From Theionarchaea archaeon (GTDB lineage Archaea > Methanobacteriota_B > Thermococci > Methanofastidiosales > SZ-28-30): 64,000 nucleotides of DNA. The DNA is taken from the NCBI GenBank assembly GCA_018992685.1, contig JACVGT010000021.1:81748-145747 (forward strand). Direction: 5' to 3'. Shown piece by piece: positions 20,719 to 29,138 of the stretch (its first letter is position 1; each line of letters opens with the position of its first letter). The notes under the pieces were generated by a model, which searched no databases, was not told where the DNA came from, and worked only from the letters and a program-made list of their open reading frames with translations. The translations under genes and the position numbers were made by a program.

Positions 20719-22131
20719 ATGCCCAAAGAATACAGGACCATTTCTGAGATAGCAGGCCCCCTGATGGTAGTAGAAAAGATCGAAGGAGTGAAATACGGAG
20801 AACTTGTGGAAATCGAGCTTGCTTCTGGAGAAAAGAGAAGAGGCCGTGTCTTGGAAGTGGAAGTAGGCAAGGCTCTGGTGCAGATTTTTGAAGGTTCTTC
20901 AGAGCTTGATGTGAATCAGACCAAGGTGCGTTTCCTGGGCAAGGGAATTGAACTGGCTGTATCCCAGGACATGCTGGGTCGAGTGTTTTCGGGATTGGGT
21001 GAACCAATAGATAAGGGTCCCAGAATTATCCCTGAAGATCGTCTGGACATTTCAGGAAGCCCGATCAACCCATATGCTCGCGATTATCCTATAGACTTTA
21101 TTCAAACTGGTATATCTGCTATTGATGGAATGAATTCTCTGGTGCGGGGACAGAAGCTTCCCATTTTCTCCGGATCAGGACTGCCCCATGCTGCCATTGC
21201 TGCACAGATTGCCAGGCAATCCAGAGTGCTCAAGACAGAAGAAGAATTCGCTGTGGTCTTTGGAGCAATGGGAGTCACCTTTGAAGAAGCCAATTACTTC
21301 ATTTCCGACTTCAGACAGACGGGAGCCATTGAACGGTCGGTAGTGTTCATTAATCTGGCAGATGACCCGGCTGTGGAGAGAATATCGACTCCCCGGATGG
21401 CTTTAACTGCAGCAGAATACCTGGCATTTACCCTGGACATGCACGTTCTGGTCATTCTGACTGACATGACCAACTACTGTGAGGCACTGCGGGAGATCTC
21501 TGCTGCCAGGATGGAAGTCCCGGGAAGAAGAGGGTATCCCGGGTACATGTACACTGATCTGGCCACCATCTATGAGAGAGCGGGTAGGATAAAGGGCAAG
21601 AAGGGTTCAATAACGTCATTTCCTATTCTGTCCATGCCCGAAGACGACATAACTCACCCCATACCAGATCTTACGGGGTACATAACAGAAGGGCAGATTT
21701 TCCTCAGCAGGGAACTGCACAGGAAAGGTATCTACCCCCCTATTGACGTGCTTCCTTCATTATCTCGTCTGAAAGACCTGGGTATCGGTGTTGTCAAGGA
21801 AACAGGGGAACTAAGAACAAGAGAAGATCACCCGGATGTTTTGAACCAGTTGTATGCTGCCTATGCCAGAGGAAAGGAAGCACGAGAACTGGCAGTCATC
21901 TTGGGTGAAGCAGCCCTGACTGACGTTGACAAGAAGTTCCTGGGATTCGCAGACCAATTTGAGCAGAAGTTTGTGGCCCAGGGCGACCATGAGAACAGGA
22001 CTATCGAACAGACCCTGGACATCGGCTGGGATCTCCTGACCACCCTCCCAGAAGGGGAACTGAAACGTATCAGGCCAGAATACATTGAGAAATATCTGAG
22101 ACCACGGAAGACATCCGGAGAAGGAGCATAA
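20719..22131 (+). CDS. atpB: A-type ATP synthase regulatory subunit B
   Basis: The 470 residues match the non-catalytic nucleotide-binding subunit. It has the B-type signature [20 protein letters not shown] in place of a P-loop, and the segments [19 protein letters not shown] and [20 protein letters not shown]. It directly abuts subunit A. Confidence 0.98.
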   Translation: MPKEYRTISEIAGPLMVVEKIEGVKYGELVEIELASGEKRRGRVLEVEVGKALVQIFEGSSELDVNQTKVRFLGKGIELAVSQDMLGRVFSGLGEPIDKGPRIIPEDRLDISGSPINPYARDYPIDFIQTGISAIDGMNSLVRGQKLPIFSGSGLPHAAIAAQIARQSRVLKTEEEFAVVFGAMGVTFEEANYFISDFRQTGAIERSVVFINLADDPAVERISTPRMALTAAEYLAFTLDMHVLVILTDMTNYCEALREISAARMEVPGRRGYPGYMYTDLATIYERAGRIKGKKGSITSFPILSMPEDDITHPIPDLTGYITEGQIFLSRELHRKGIYPPIDVLPSLSRLKDLGIGVVKETGELRTREDHPDVLNQLYAAYARGKEARELAVILGEAALTDVDKKFLGFADQFEQKFVAQGDHENRTIEQTLDIGWDLLTTLPEGELKRIRPEYIEKYLRPRKTSGEGA

Positions 22132-22133
22132 CC

Positions 22134-22751
22134 ATGGCAAAGGTCAATGCAACTCGAATGGAACTACTGAAACTGAAAAAACGGGTCAAACTGGCTAAGA
22201 GAGGACATAAATTGCTGAAAGATAAACGAGATGAGCTCATGAAGCAATTCCTCTCTCTTATTCACAGGAACCGGGAACTGCGAGAGGAGATTGAACGGGA
22301 AATCGCAGTAGTGTACCGCACCTTTATGTCGGCTCGCTCACTGATGTCCCCCGAAATGCTGGAAGAGGCTCTCATGCTTCCTAAGGCGCGCCTGCACGTG
22401 GATGTTGGAACCAGATTGATCATGAGTGTCCAGGTTCCCCAGATCGTGGTATCACAGAAAGGGGAAGGCATCCTCTCTTATGGCCTGTACAATGTCCCCT
22501 CCGAGCTCGATGAGTCGCTGGAGGCACTCCAAGACCTAATGCCCAAGTTGATCCAGCTGGCCGAGATGGAAAAATCGCTGGAGCTTCTGGCAGCAGAAAT
22601 CGAGAAGACCAGGAGACGGGTGAATGCACTTGAATATGTGTTGATCCCCGAGCTGGAAAGTACTGCCAGATTCATTGAGATGAAACTCGACGAGATGGAA
22701 CGTTCAGCTCTGACGACCCTCATGAGTATCACGGGAAAACTGAGAGAGTGA
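22134..22751 (+). CDS. atpD: A-type ATP synthase subunit D (central shaft)
   Basis: The 205 residues form a long antiparallel coiled coil typical of subunit D: TRMELLKLKKRVKLAKRGHK at the start and RRVNALEYVLIPELESTARF near residue 165. It is the last recognised gene of the operon. No subunit G gene follows, unlike Methanosarcina. Confidence 0.95.
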   Translation: MAKVNATRMELLKLKKRVKLAKRGHKLLKDKRDELMKQFLSLIHRNRELREEIEREIAVVYRTFMSARSLMSPEMLEEALMLPKARLHVDVGTRLIMSVQVPQIVVSQKGEGILSYGLYNVPSELDESLEALQDLMPKLIQLAEMEKSLELLAAEIEKTRRRVNALEYVLIPELESTARFIEMKLDEMERSALTTLMSITGKLRE

Positions 22752-22825
22752 GGGAGGATTGTAGATGAGTTCTCTTTCTCGCACATGACACGAACACTTT
22801 TATTCTTGTGCTTCCCTTGAAGTGC

Positions 22826-23782
22826 ATGGAGATCCGCAAGCTGCAGTGCACTGGAGGCGGCACCTACATTCTGTCATTGCCCAAGAAGTGGATAGAGAAG
22901 TATTCTTTACAGAAAGGGGACAGTTTCGGCTTATTTGAACAGGAAAACGGATTATTCATAACTCCAAAATTTGAAGAAAGAAAGGAGAAGCAGGTGGAGA
23001 TCACCGCGGACGAATTTGTAGCCAGAAAAATTATGACGTCCTACACGTATGGGTATTCCTCCCTTTCCATTACTGGTAACCTGACCAATGAAGTCAGGTC
23101 TCAGATTCGAAAGACGGTGGATACCTTGCTGGGATATGAGATAATTGATGAGAAAGAGAACGCCATATTCGTCCAGGACTTGCTGAACCCCTCAGAACTT
23201 ACCACTGAGAAAGCTCTCAAGAGAGAGTATTTTCTGGCTTCCAGCATGCATAAAGACCTCAACAGAGCCATATCTTCTCAGAGGTTTGGAATGGCAAATG
23301 ATATCATCACCCGGGATTCCGAAGTGGACAAGCTATATTTTCTGATTGTGAGGCAGCTGAGGTCAGCTCTCCAGAATACAGGGTTTGCAGAGAAGGTGGG
23401 TGTCTCCCCCTTGGAATGCCTGGATGTCCGCATTGTTGCCAAGAACGTGGAGGAGATAGGGGATTCGGCTGAGACTGCATCCCGCAACCTCCTTGAAATT
23501 GACTCAATGCCAGAAGACATTGCAGAGGATATGGTCAGCTTCAGTGAGCTTGCCTTCTTGATGCACGAGACAGCATTTAGGGCCTTCCTGGATGCAGACA
23601 GGGCAAAGGCGAACCTCGTCATTGAGAAACTTGACGAAGCGGTGTCACGGAAAGAGGAACTCGATGAGAGAATTCTGAAGGCTGAACAGGCAGTGCTTCT
23701 GGGAAATATTGTAGAGAATATCGAGATTATCTGCGAAAAGGGAAGTGATGTGGCAGACCTGGTGTTCACTCCAGAGGACTGA
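22826..23782 (+). CDS. AbrB–PhoU fusion protein (phosphate-uptake regulator type)
   Basis: The 318 residues start with a swapped-hairpin AbrB-like DNA-binding domain (MEIRKLQCTGGGTYILSLPK, followed by KGDSFGLFEQ) and end with PhoU-like helical repeats from about residue 120. Archaeal proteins of this type are usually linked to phosphate transport regulation, but no phosphate transporter is near. The ATG at 22826 is preferred to the GTG at 22808: family members begin at MEIRK, and a TATA-like ACTTTTATT at 22796-22804 would place the transcript start at about 22826. Confidence 0.87.
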   Translation: MEIRKLQCTGGGTYILSLPKKWIEKYSLQKGDSFGLFEQENGLFITPKFEERKEKQVEITADEFVARKIMTSYTYGYSSLSITGNLTNEVRSQIRKTVDTLLGYEIIDEKENAIFVQDLLNPSELTTEKALKREYFLASSMHKDLNRAISSQRFGMANDIITRDSEVDKLYFLIVRQLRSALQNTGFAEKVGVSPLECLDVRIVAKNVEEIGDSAETASRNLLEIDSMPEDIAEDMVSFSELAFLMHETAFRAFLDADRAKANLVIEKLDEAVSRKEELDERILKAEQAVLLGNIVENIEIICEKGSDVADLVFTPED

Positions 23783-23812
23783 CTCATAAGATATAAAGAA
23801 AAGAGAAGAATA

Positions 23813-25462
23813 TTACAAGATATCCAGTGCGCGAGACAATACGTGACTTCCTCTGTAATCAGGAAGCAGCATGGGTGCTCTCCTGTCTGTCTCTACTCCG
23901 GCATTCTGCAAAGCTTCTTCGTATTTCCGTACATGATCCAAACTCAATTTGCCTAGTGCCACTTTCTTCACATATTCTGCTGCATTGATGCCAGCTCGTC
24001 TCCCGAAGACATTGTAGTCCAGAAGCGAATTGCCCATCAGCCTGTTCTTTCCATGGACTCCACCTTCAACCTCTCCGCCTGCGAACAACCCAGGGACAGA
24101 CGTTTCCGCCTTATCGGTTATCTCCACACCGCCGTTCTGATAGTGAAGCGTGGGAAAGACCAGGATGGGGTCCTGGGTCATATCAATGCCAAACCGTTCA
24201 AACATCCGCACCATGGCCGCTAGGTTCTTTCTGATAGTACCCTCCCCCTTTAGATCATCGATCATGGGAGAATCCAGCCACACACCTTTCATTCCCGTGG
24301 GAGTGGTAAGCCCATTGTCCCTCCCATAGCATTCTCGAATGAAGTTTGCAGATTCTACATCTCTGGGCTCCAGCGGGTACACAAAGAGTTCACCATCCTT
24401 GTTCACCGGTTGGGCACCCAACCCCCTTACCTTCTCTGTCACCAGTAGTCCCACAATTTGCTCAGGGTACGCGGCTCCCGTGGGATGATACTGCACAGAG
24501 TCGAGGTCAATGAGATTGGCACCTACATGATAGGCCATAACAAGCCCGTCCGCCGTCGCTCCATAGTGGTTGGTGGTGGCAAATCCCTGGATGTGTAACC
24601 GCCCAAATCCACCGGTGGCCAGAATCACAGCCTTTGCCCTTACCACGTAGTACTGATCTGTCTCCATGTTGAAAAGAACAGCTCCTGCAATCCTGCCCTG
24701 ATCATCCTTTAACAACTCCACAGCAGGAGAGAATTCCAGTACAGGGACTCCAATGTTCCGGGCTTCATCCCTGACTGTCCGCATGATCTCCATCCCCGTA
24801 TAGTCCCTGGCAGAGTGCATCCTCTTTCTAGAGGTCCCCCCTCCGCTGAGCTCCATCATCACTCCTTTGTCATCTTTATCATACATGACTCCCAGTTCCT
24901 CATGCCACTTTATGATTCTGGGCGCATCCATGGTCAACGCTCTTACCAGTTCGGGCTTGTTGGTGAAATGCCCTCCTCCAATAGCATCCAGATAATGGCG
25001 AGGAGGACTATCTTCCGGTCGATCTGCAGCCTGAATTCCACCCTGGGCCATCATGGAGTTGGAGTCACCATGTCGCAGTTTGGTGGTTATGAGCATCCTG
25101 TCCACAGGTATCCCTGCATAGTGGGCCCAGAGAGCAGCAACAGTGCCTGCACCTCCACCACCGATGATGAGAATGTCACAATCATGATCGACCTTGGACA
25201 GATCAACATCATCAGGATCTATCAGCGGGTGGGCTTCAAGCAAATCTGCCACCTCATGAGGCAGGCGCTGCCCCTTGCTTGGTCCAATCTTCAGGTCTCG
25301 CTTCGCTTCCGGCTTGTAATCCGGGTGGTATTCGTTGAGAATCTGTTCCCTCTCCTCCAGGGTCATGGCCTTAAATGTGGCTTTCAGTCTCTGAGGGCGG
25401 GTTTTCTCCACTTTTTCTATTGATTCTCGCATGTAGTCTGGATAACCTCTGATTATTTCCAT
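23813..25462 (-). CDS. Fumarate reductase / succinate dehydrogenase flavoprotein, TfrA-like
   Basis: The 549-residue flavoprotein binds FAD through ILIIGGGGAGTVAAL near residue 98 and has family motifs SMMAQGGIQAA, ATGGFGRL, HPTG and LFAGGEVEGGVHGKNRLMGN. It carries an extra N-terminal region of about 90 residues. In ordinary FrdA the segment SHTVAAEGG holds a histidine bound covalently to FAD; the matching segment here is SNSMMAQGG, so FAD is probably non-covalent. It is the last gene of a four-gene operon with iron-sulfur and Hdr-like subunits, recalling thiol:fumarate reductase. Direction of the reaction is not evident. Confidence 0.88.
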   Translation of the reverse strand: MEIIRGYPDYMRESIEKVEKTRPQRLKATFKAMTLEEREQILNEYHPDYKPEAKRDLKIGPSKGQRLPHEVADLLEAHPLIDPDDVDLSKVDHDCDILIIGGGGAGTVAALWAHYAGIPVDRMLITTKLRHGDSNSMMAQGGIQAADRPEDSPPRHYLDAIGGGHFTNKPELVRALTMDAPRIIKWHEELGVMYDKDDKGVMMELSGGGTSRKRMHSARDYTGMEIMRTVRDEARNIGVPVLEFSPAVELLKDDQGRIAGAVLFNMETDQYYVVRAKAVILATGGFGRLHIQGFATTNHYGATADGLVMAYHVGANLIDLDSVQYHPTGAAYPEQIVGLLVTEKVRGLGAQPVNKDGELFVYPLEPRDVESANFIRECYGRDNGLTTPTGMKGVWLDSPMIDDLKGEGTIRKNLAAMVRMFERFGIDMTQDPILVFPTLHYQNGGVEITDKAETSVPGLFAGGEVEGGVHGKNRLMGNSLLDYNVFGRRAGINAAEYVKKVALGKLSLDHVRKYEEALQNAGVETDRRAPMLLPDYRGSHVLSRALDIL

Positions 25463-25471
25463 GAATATCCC

Positions 25472-26161
25472 TCACTTCTCAATATCCCTCTCTATGTATG
25501 ATTTCTTCAACTGGTCCAGGTCCATGGTGGTAAGGTTCTCCATTTCCTGATCGAACACTCCAGCTTCGATTTCGTCATTCCGCTCCTTCAGATGCAGTGA
25601 CTTGGGCAGGATGAACTTCCCGTACAATCGCCGGGCCAGCTGACCCACGTGATAATGGACAATATCTGCCGGACATCGTGCTGCACACAGCCCACACTGC
25701 AGACAGTCAAATGACAGTTCAGCTGCCTGTTCAATATCTCCTCGTAATGATGCCTGGATGTAGTCCATGACCTGCAAATCCTGTGGACACGCTTTAGTAC
25801 AGGTATTGCAGCTGACACATCGTGCAATTTCGGGGTACAACGATACAATGATGTTGGGTCCAGAAGCAAGTTCTTCAAGTTCATATTCTGCCTTGTTGGC
25901 AGGAACAAAAGGCAGTTCTGTCAAATACATGCCGTCCTCTGCAGGAGTCTGGCAGGCTAAAGCCGTCTTGAATTTGTATTCATCTTTTTTTCGGAATATT
26001 GTTCCACAAGCCCCACAGAACCCAGCTCTACATCCTGCTCCTCTGATGAACCGGTATCCTGCGTATTCCATGGCCTTCATGATGGTCAGTCCTTCAGGAA
26101 CGTCATATTCCTTACCCATGATGTAGACTTTGATCATTCTGGTCTTGATAGTATCTGTCAT
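25472..26161 (-). CDS. Fumarate reductase iron-sulfur subunit (2Fe-2S plus two 4Fe-4S)
   Basis: The 229 residues have an N-terminal plant-type ferredoxin domain for a 2Fe-2S cluster (GCRAGFCGACGTIF with a later Cys in ALACQTP) and two 4Fe-4S motifs, CVSCNTCTKACP near residue 115 and CLQCGLCAARCP near 155. It corresponds to the N-terminal part of TfrB or to SdhB and passes electrons between the flavoprotein and the HdrB-like subunit. It is separated by nine bases from the flavoprotein gene. Confidence 0.88.
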   Translation of the reverse strand: MTDTIKTRMIKVYIMGKEYDVPEGLTIMKAMEYAGYRFIRGAGCRAGFCGACGTIFRKKDEYKFKTALACQTPAEDGMYLTELPFVPANKAEYELEELASGPNIIVSLYPEIARCVSCNTCTKACPQDLQVMDYIQASLRGDIEQAAELSFDCLQCGLCAARCPADIVHYHVGQLARRLYGKFILPKSLHLKERNDEIEAGVFDQEMENLTTMDLDQLKKSYIERDIEK

Positions 26162-26165
26162 ACAA

Positions 26166-27023
26166 TCACCTTAACAGTCCTTTCTCTTTCAATAACGGTT
26201 TGGGATCAACATAGTGTTGATCAAATTCGAGGGCATCGAAGAGCCCCAATGATATAGCCAGTAACTGGGAGAAATACAGAATTGGCATGGGTGCCAGTTC
26301 CTGTTCCAGGTCTTTCTGCCTGAAGTCTAGATTGAATTCACACAGAGGACAGGATAGAACCACAGCTTCTGCACCTCTCTTGCGGGCAGAACTGAGAATG
26401 TGGTATGTTTTCTCGCATACAACCTCTTTATGATTTACCGTGTGATAACTTCCACAGCATTCAAGCTTATACGGATAGTCCACAACAGTAGCCCCCAGGG
26501 AGGTAAGAAGTTCTGCCATCACCGTAGGTCTTTCCGGGTTGTCGATGGAGATCTCCTCAGGTCGCAGCAATAAGCAGCCATAATAGGGTACAACAGTCAA
26601 TCCTTTGAGGGGGTTCTTTACGGGGAGAGAATCGAATCCCATCTCCTTCAATACTGTCAAATAATGAACCACCGTCACTCCGCCTGTGTAGTCTTCCTCC
26701 TGGTCCATGAACGAGTTCATCTTTTCAAGCTTCTCAGGGTCACTCTTCACCAGTTGATTTGCCTGCTCCAGGGTATTGTAGCACATGGAGCACAGTGTCG
26801 TCACTCTGTCATACCCCATGTCCTGGACTCTGATCAAGTTTCGTATCGGTGCCAACTGGTGCATGAGATCATCACTGGCCAGTGAATAGACTGTGCCACA
26901 GCAGTTCCAGCGGGGCATCTCGATGAGTTCAATACCCACTGCTTCTGAAACTGCCTTTGTGGTGTCCTCGAAAGGTTTGGCCGTTGTTTTCAAGGTACAC
27001 CCTGGATAATACGGAATCTTCAC
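26166..27023 (-). CDS. HdrB-like subunit with two CCG domains
   Basis: The 285 residues hold two complete cysteine-rich CCG domains: YYPGCTLK, WNCCGTVYS, LCSMCYN and then YYGCLLL, LECCGSYH, SCPLCEF. In heterodisulfide reductase subunit B each such domain carries an unusual non-cubane 4Fe-4S cluster that splits the CoM-S-S-CoB disulfide. In thiol:fumarate reductase the equivalent is fused to TfrB; here it is a separate gene. No methanogenesis gene is seen, so the thiol substrate is open; quinone-linked SdhC/E relatives are an alternative. Confidence 0.87.
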   Translation of the reverse strand: MKIPYYPGCTLKTTAKPFEDTTKAVSEAVGIELIEMPRWNCCGTVYSLASDDLMHQLAPIRNLIRVQDMGYDRVTTLCSMCYNTLEQANQLVKSDPEKLEKMNSFMDQEEDYTGGVTVVHYLTVLKEMGFDSLPVKNPLKGLTVVPYYGCLLLRPEEISIDNPERPTVMAELLTSLGATVVDYPYKLECCGSYHTVNHKEVVCEKTYHILSSARKRGAEAVVLSCPLCEFNLDFRQKDLEQELAPMPILYFSQLLAISLGLFDALEFDQHYVDPKPLLKEKGLLR

Positions 27024-27027
27024 GAAA

Positions 27028-27432
27028 TCACCCTGTATACTTTCTGAAGTTTGACACCAAAGCTACCGGAGGAAGTTCCTTCAGATCTTCCTTGGAAATC
27101 TCAGATATTCTGATGTGATCAACGTTCTCTCGAAGAACAAGCAAGCGTAGTGCTTCCATGACTCTTGTCAAGTCCACATCCTTGGGACACCTGGTGGCAC
27201 ACTGGAAACATGATGCACACAACCAGATGGTCTTGGACTCCAACACGTTCCAGTCGTTGGCCTGGACCAACTCGATGACTTGATGAGGGCGAACATCCAT
27301 AAGAGTTCCTACAGGGCATCCTGCGGAGCACTTACCACATTTATGACAAGAAAAGATCTTCTCTCCACTCAATTCCTCTGCTTTTTCAAGGAGAGTCGTT
27401 TCCTTGGATATTTTCGGGATCATATGACTCAT
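27028..27432 (-). CDS. HdrC-like 4Fe-4S protein
   Basis: The 134-residue ferredoxin-like protein has two cluster motifs, CHKCGKCSAGCP near residue 30 and CASCFQCATRCP near 72, and a helical C-terminus as in HdrC. It is the first gene of the operon. The ATG at 27430-27432 is used; an ATG three codons later is possible. It would pass electrons between HdrB and the rest of the complex. No membrane segment is present in any of the four proteins, so the complex is soluble unless anchored by another gene. Confidence 0.87.
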   Translation of the reverse strand: MSHMIPKISKETTLLEKAEELSGEKIFSCHKCGKCSAGCPVGTLMDVRPHQVIELVQANDWNVLESKTIWLCASCFQCATRCPKDVDLTRVMEALRLLVLRENVDHIRISEISKEDLKELPPVALVSNFRKYTG

Positions 27433-27695
27433 CTCGGCTGTGATGAAGCCTCTTTACTTATGTATATAAGGTTTTCTATATGAGTTTAAAAAGTTTCTGC
27501 TGTATAAACCTTAATAAGTAGAGGCAAAGGAATCGGAAAAATCCCGGAGTAACTATCTTTCTGGCTGGTCTCAATCCCCCGCTTCAACTAGTGGCACCTG
27601 TCACTCGTCTTCTAACGTTCATCCAGTGCCCAGTCTATCCTACTCTTTAACTCCTGGGTTTCATCCGGCACCTGGCCGCATCTCTGGATACGTGT
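27433..27695. promoter_or_regulatory. Upstream region of the fumarate reductase operon
   Basis: A TATA box reading CCTTATATA on the minus strand (about 27464-27472) lies roughly 36 bases before the HdrC-like ATG. The rest of this gap, up to the end of the peptidase gene, shows no reading frame or repeat that I can support. Confidence 0.5.
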
Positions 27696-28823
27696 CTACC
27701 CGATTACCAGTGAGTCCAATGTCTTGGGGCACGTGGTCAGCGCATTGCCACCCGTCTTTGTTACCAAGACAGTATCAGAATGCCTGAATCCGCCAAAGCC
27801 AGGTATATACACACCAGGCTCATTGCTGATTACCATGTTCTCCTGCAGAACTGTTGTGTCACCTTCTTCAATCCACGGAGGTTCATGACCTTGTAGTCCA
27901 ATGCCGTGGCCCATTCTATGTCTGAGATAGCGTTCATATCCTCGTTCTCTGATCACTTGAAGGCATTGCTCATTGACATCAGAACATTTCACACCGGCCC
28001 TCACCGCTTCTCCACCCTTTTTTTGGGCCTCATACATGACTTCAAACGCTTCTTTTTGTTCTGGTGCAGGGCTCCCCACAAATCCTGTGCGTTCACTTTC
28101 TGCTTGATATCCACCAACAGCGGCTCCGAAGCTCAGAATGATAGACTCACCTTTTTCCACCTTCTTGCTGGAAGGTAACCCGTGAGGGAGTGCACCATTC
28201 TTCCCGGAGCCCACCAGTCCTCCGCACATGCCGCCCTGAACAGGCACAATTTCCTCCAGTTCTTCAAGCATCCGTTCAGAAACATCCATCCTGGTCCTCT
28301 CATTGATTTCGAATTCAGTGACTCCCGGACGTGTATGGTGGACAGCCCGCTCCACTGCATAGTCTGCATATTCGGCCGCTTTGGAAATTAGGACAACTTC
28401 CTCAGGGGTTTTCACCAATCTCATTTGTGAGATTATGCTGGAAGAACGAATTTTCAAATCAGAGAGTATTTTATGGGATGATATAGCAAGACTGTCCTCA
28501 ATGCCCACATTGACCAAGGCCCGCTTCTTTAAGTGTGATTTGATCCATTCGATGCGATTGATCTCCCCCGGATAGTCAAAATATGTTTCTACCTCTGTAT
28601 GTTCGGGGACATGATCCACCTCCAAGAGGGGAATCAACAAGAGGGGTACACCTTCTCGGGGAATTACTGCTGCCAGAGGTCTTTCTGTCCTCAAGTGAAA
28701 GAACCCTGTTGCATAGGCGATATTGGCTGGCTCAAAAAGGAGGAGAGCATCCAGAGACTGCGTGTCCAGAGTGTCTTGGATTTTGTGGCAGATCTTTTGA
28801 TAGAATTCGCTGCTCAGCTTCAT
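27696..28823 (-). CDS. M24 family Xaa-Pro peptidase
   Basis: The 375 residues have the creatinase-like N-terminal domain (ALLLFEPANIAYATGFFHL) and a pita-bread metallopeptidase domain. Catalytic features are LSFGAAVGGYQAESERTG, HRMGHGIGLQGHEPP with a metal-ligand histidine, and ISNEPGVYIPGFGGFRHSD. The usual first metal aspartate segment (DxG....Y.SD.TR) reads FGAAVGGYQAESER, so both aspartates are replaced; metal binding may be altered. The ATG at 28821-28823 is chosen because a TATA box (28844-28854) lies about 26 bases before it. Confidence 0.85.
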   Translation of the reverse strand: MKLSSEFYQKICHKIQDTLDTQSLDALLLFEPANIAYATGFFHLRTERPLAAVIPREGVPLLLIPLLEVDHVPEHTEVETYFDYPGEINRIEWIKSHLKKRALVNVGIEDSLAISSHKILSDLKIRSSSIISQMRLVKTPEEVVLISKAAEYADYAVERAVHHTRPGVTEFEINERTRMDVSERMLEELEEIVPVQGGMCGGLVGSGKNGALPHGLPSSKKVEKGESIILSFGAAVGGYQAESERTGFVGSPAPEQKEAFEVMYEAQKKGGEAVRAGVKCSDVNEQCLQVIRERGYERYLRHRMGHGIGLQGHEPPWIEEGDTTVLQENMVISNEPGVYIPGFGGFRHSDTVLVTKTGGNALTTCPKTLDSLVIG

Positions 28824-28963
28824 AAGTTCTCTTTTCCCAATCGTGATATATAGGTTGCGGTGGAAGCAGTAACAACCTCTTTGAAGCTGCTTCCGTGACT
28901 GCCAGGGAATTCTTACCTGTTCTGCTGCCAAAGTTTATAAAGTTAGGTTTCTACCCCTCAATG

Positions 28964-29034
28964 GCGGCTGTAGTCTAGTGGTAGGACTCAAGCCCCCCAA
29001 GCTTGCGACGCGGGTTCGAATCCCGCCAGCCGCA
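28964..29034 (+). tRNA. tRNA-Gly, anticodon CCC
   Basis: A 71-base cloverleaf fits well. The acceptor stem pairs GCGGCTG with CAGCCGC, the anticodon stem pairs CAAGC with GCTTG, and the T stem pairs GCGGG with CCCGC around TTCGAAT. The anticodon loop reads CCCCCAA, giving CCC at 34-36 and a C instead of the near-universal U at position 33. The discriminator is A, and no CCA is encoded. TTTATAAA at 28934-28941 is the TATA box, about 25 bases upstream. Confidence 0.93.
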
Positions 29035-29138
29035 TTCCATGTATGTGTTCCTGGGGAATTGAAGGTAGAGCCTGTGCCTGTCCCAGGTTCGAGGACTCTG
29101 GACCGCAAACCTATTTATAAGCACCTCAAAAGAGCATC

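Noticed and set aside
24815..25423. Plus-strand frame of 202 codons inside the fumarate reductase flavoprotein gene
   Set aside because: The opposite strand carries clear FAD-binding and catalytic motifs, so this is a shadow of a real gene.
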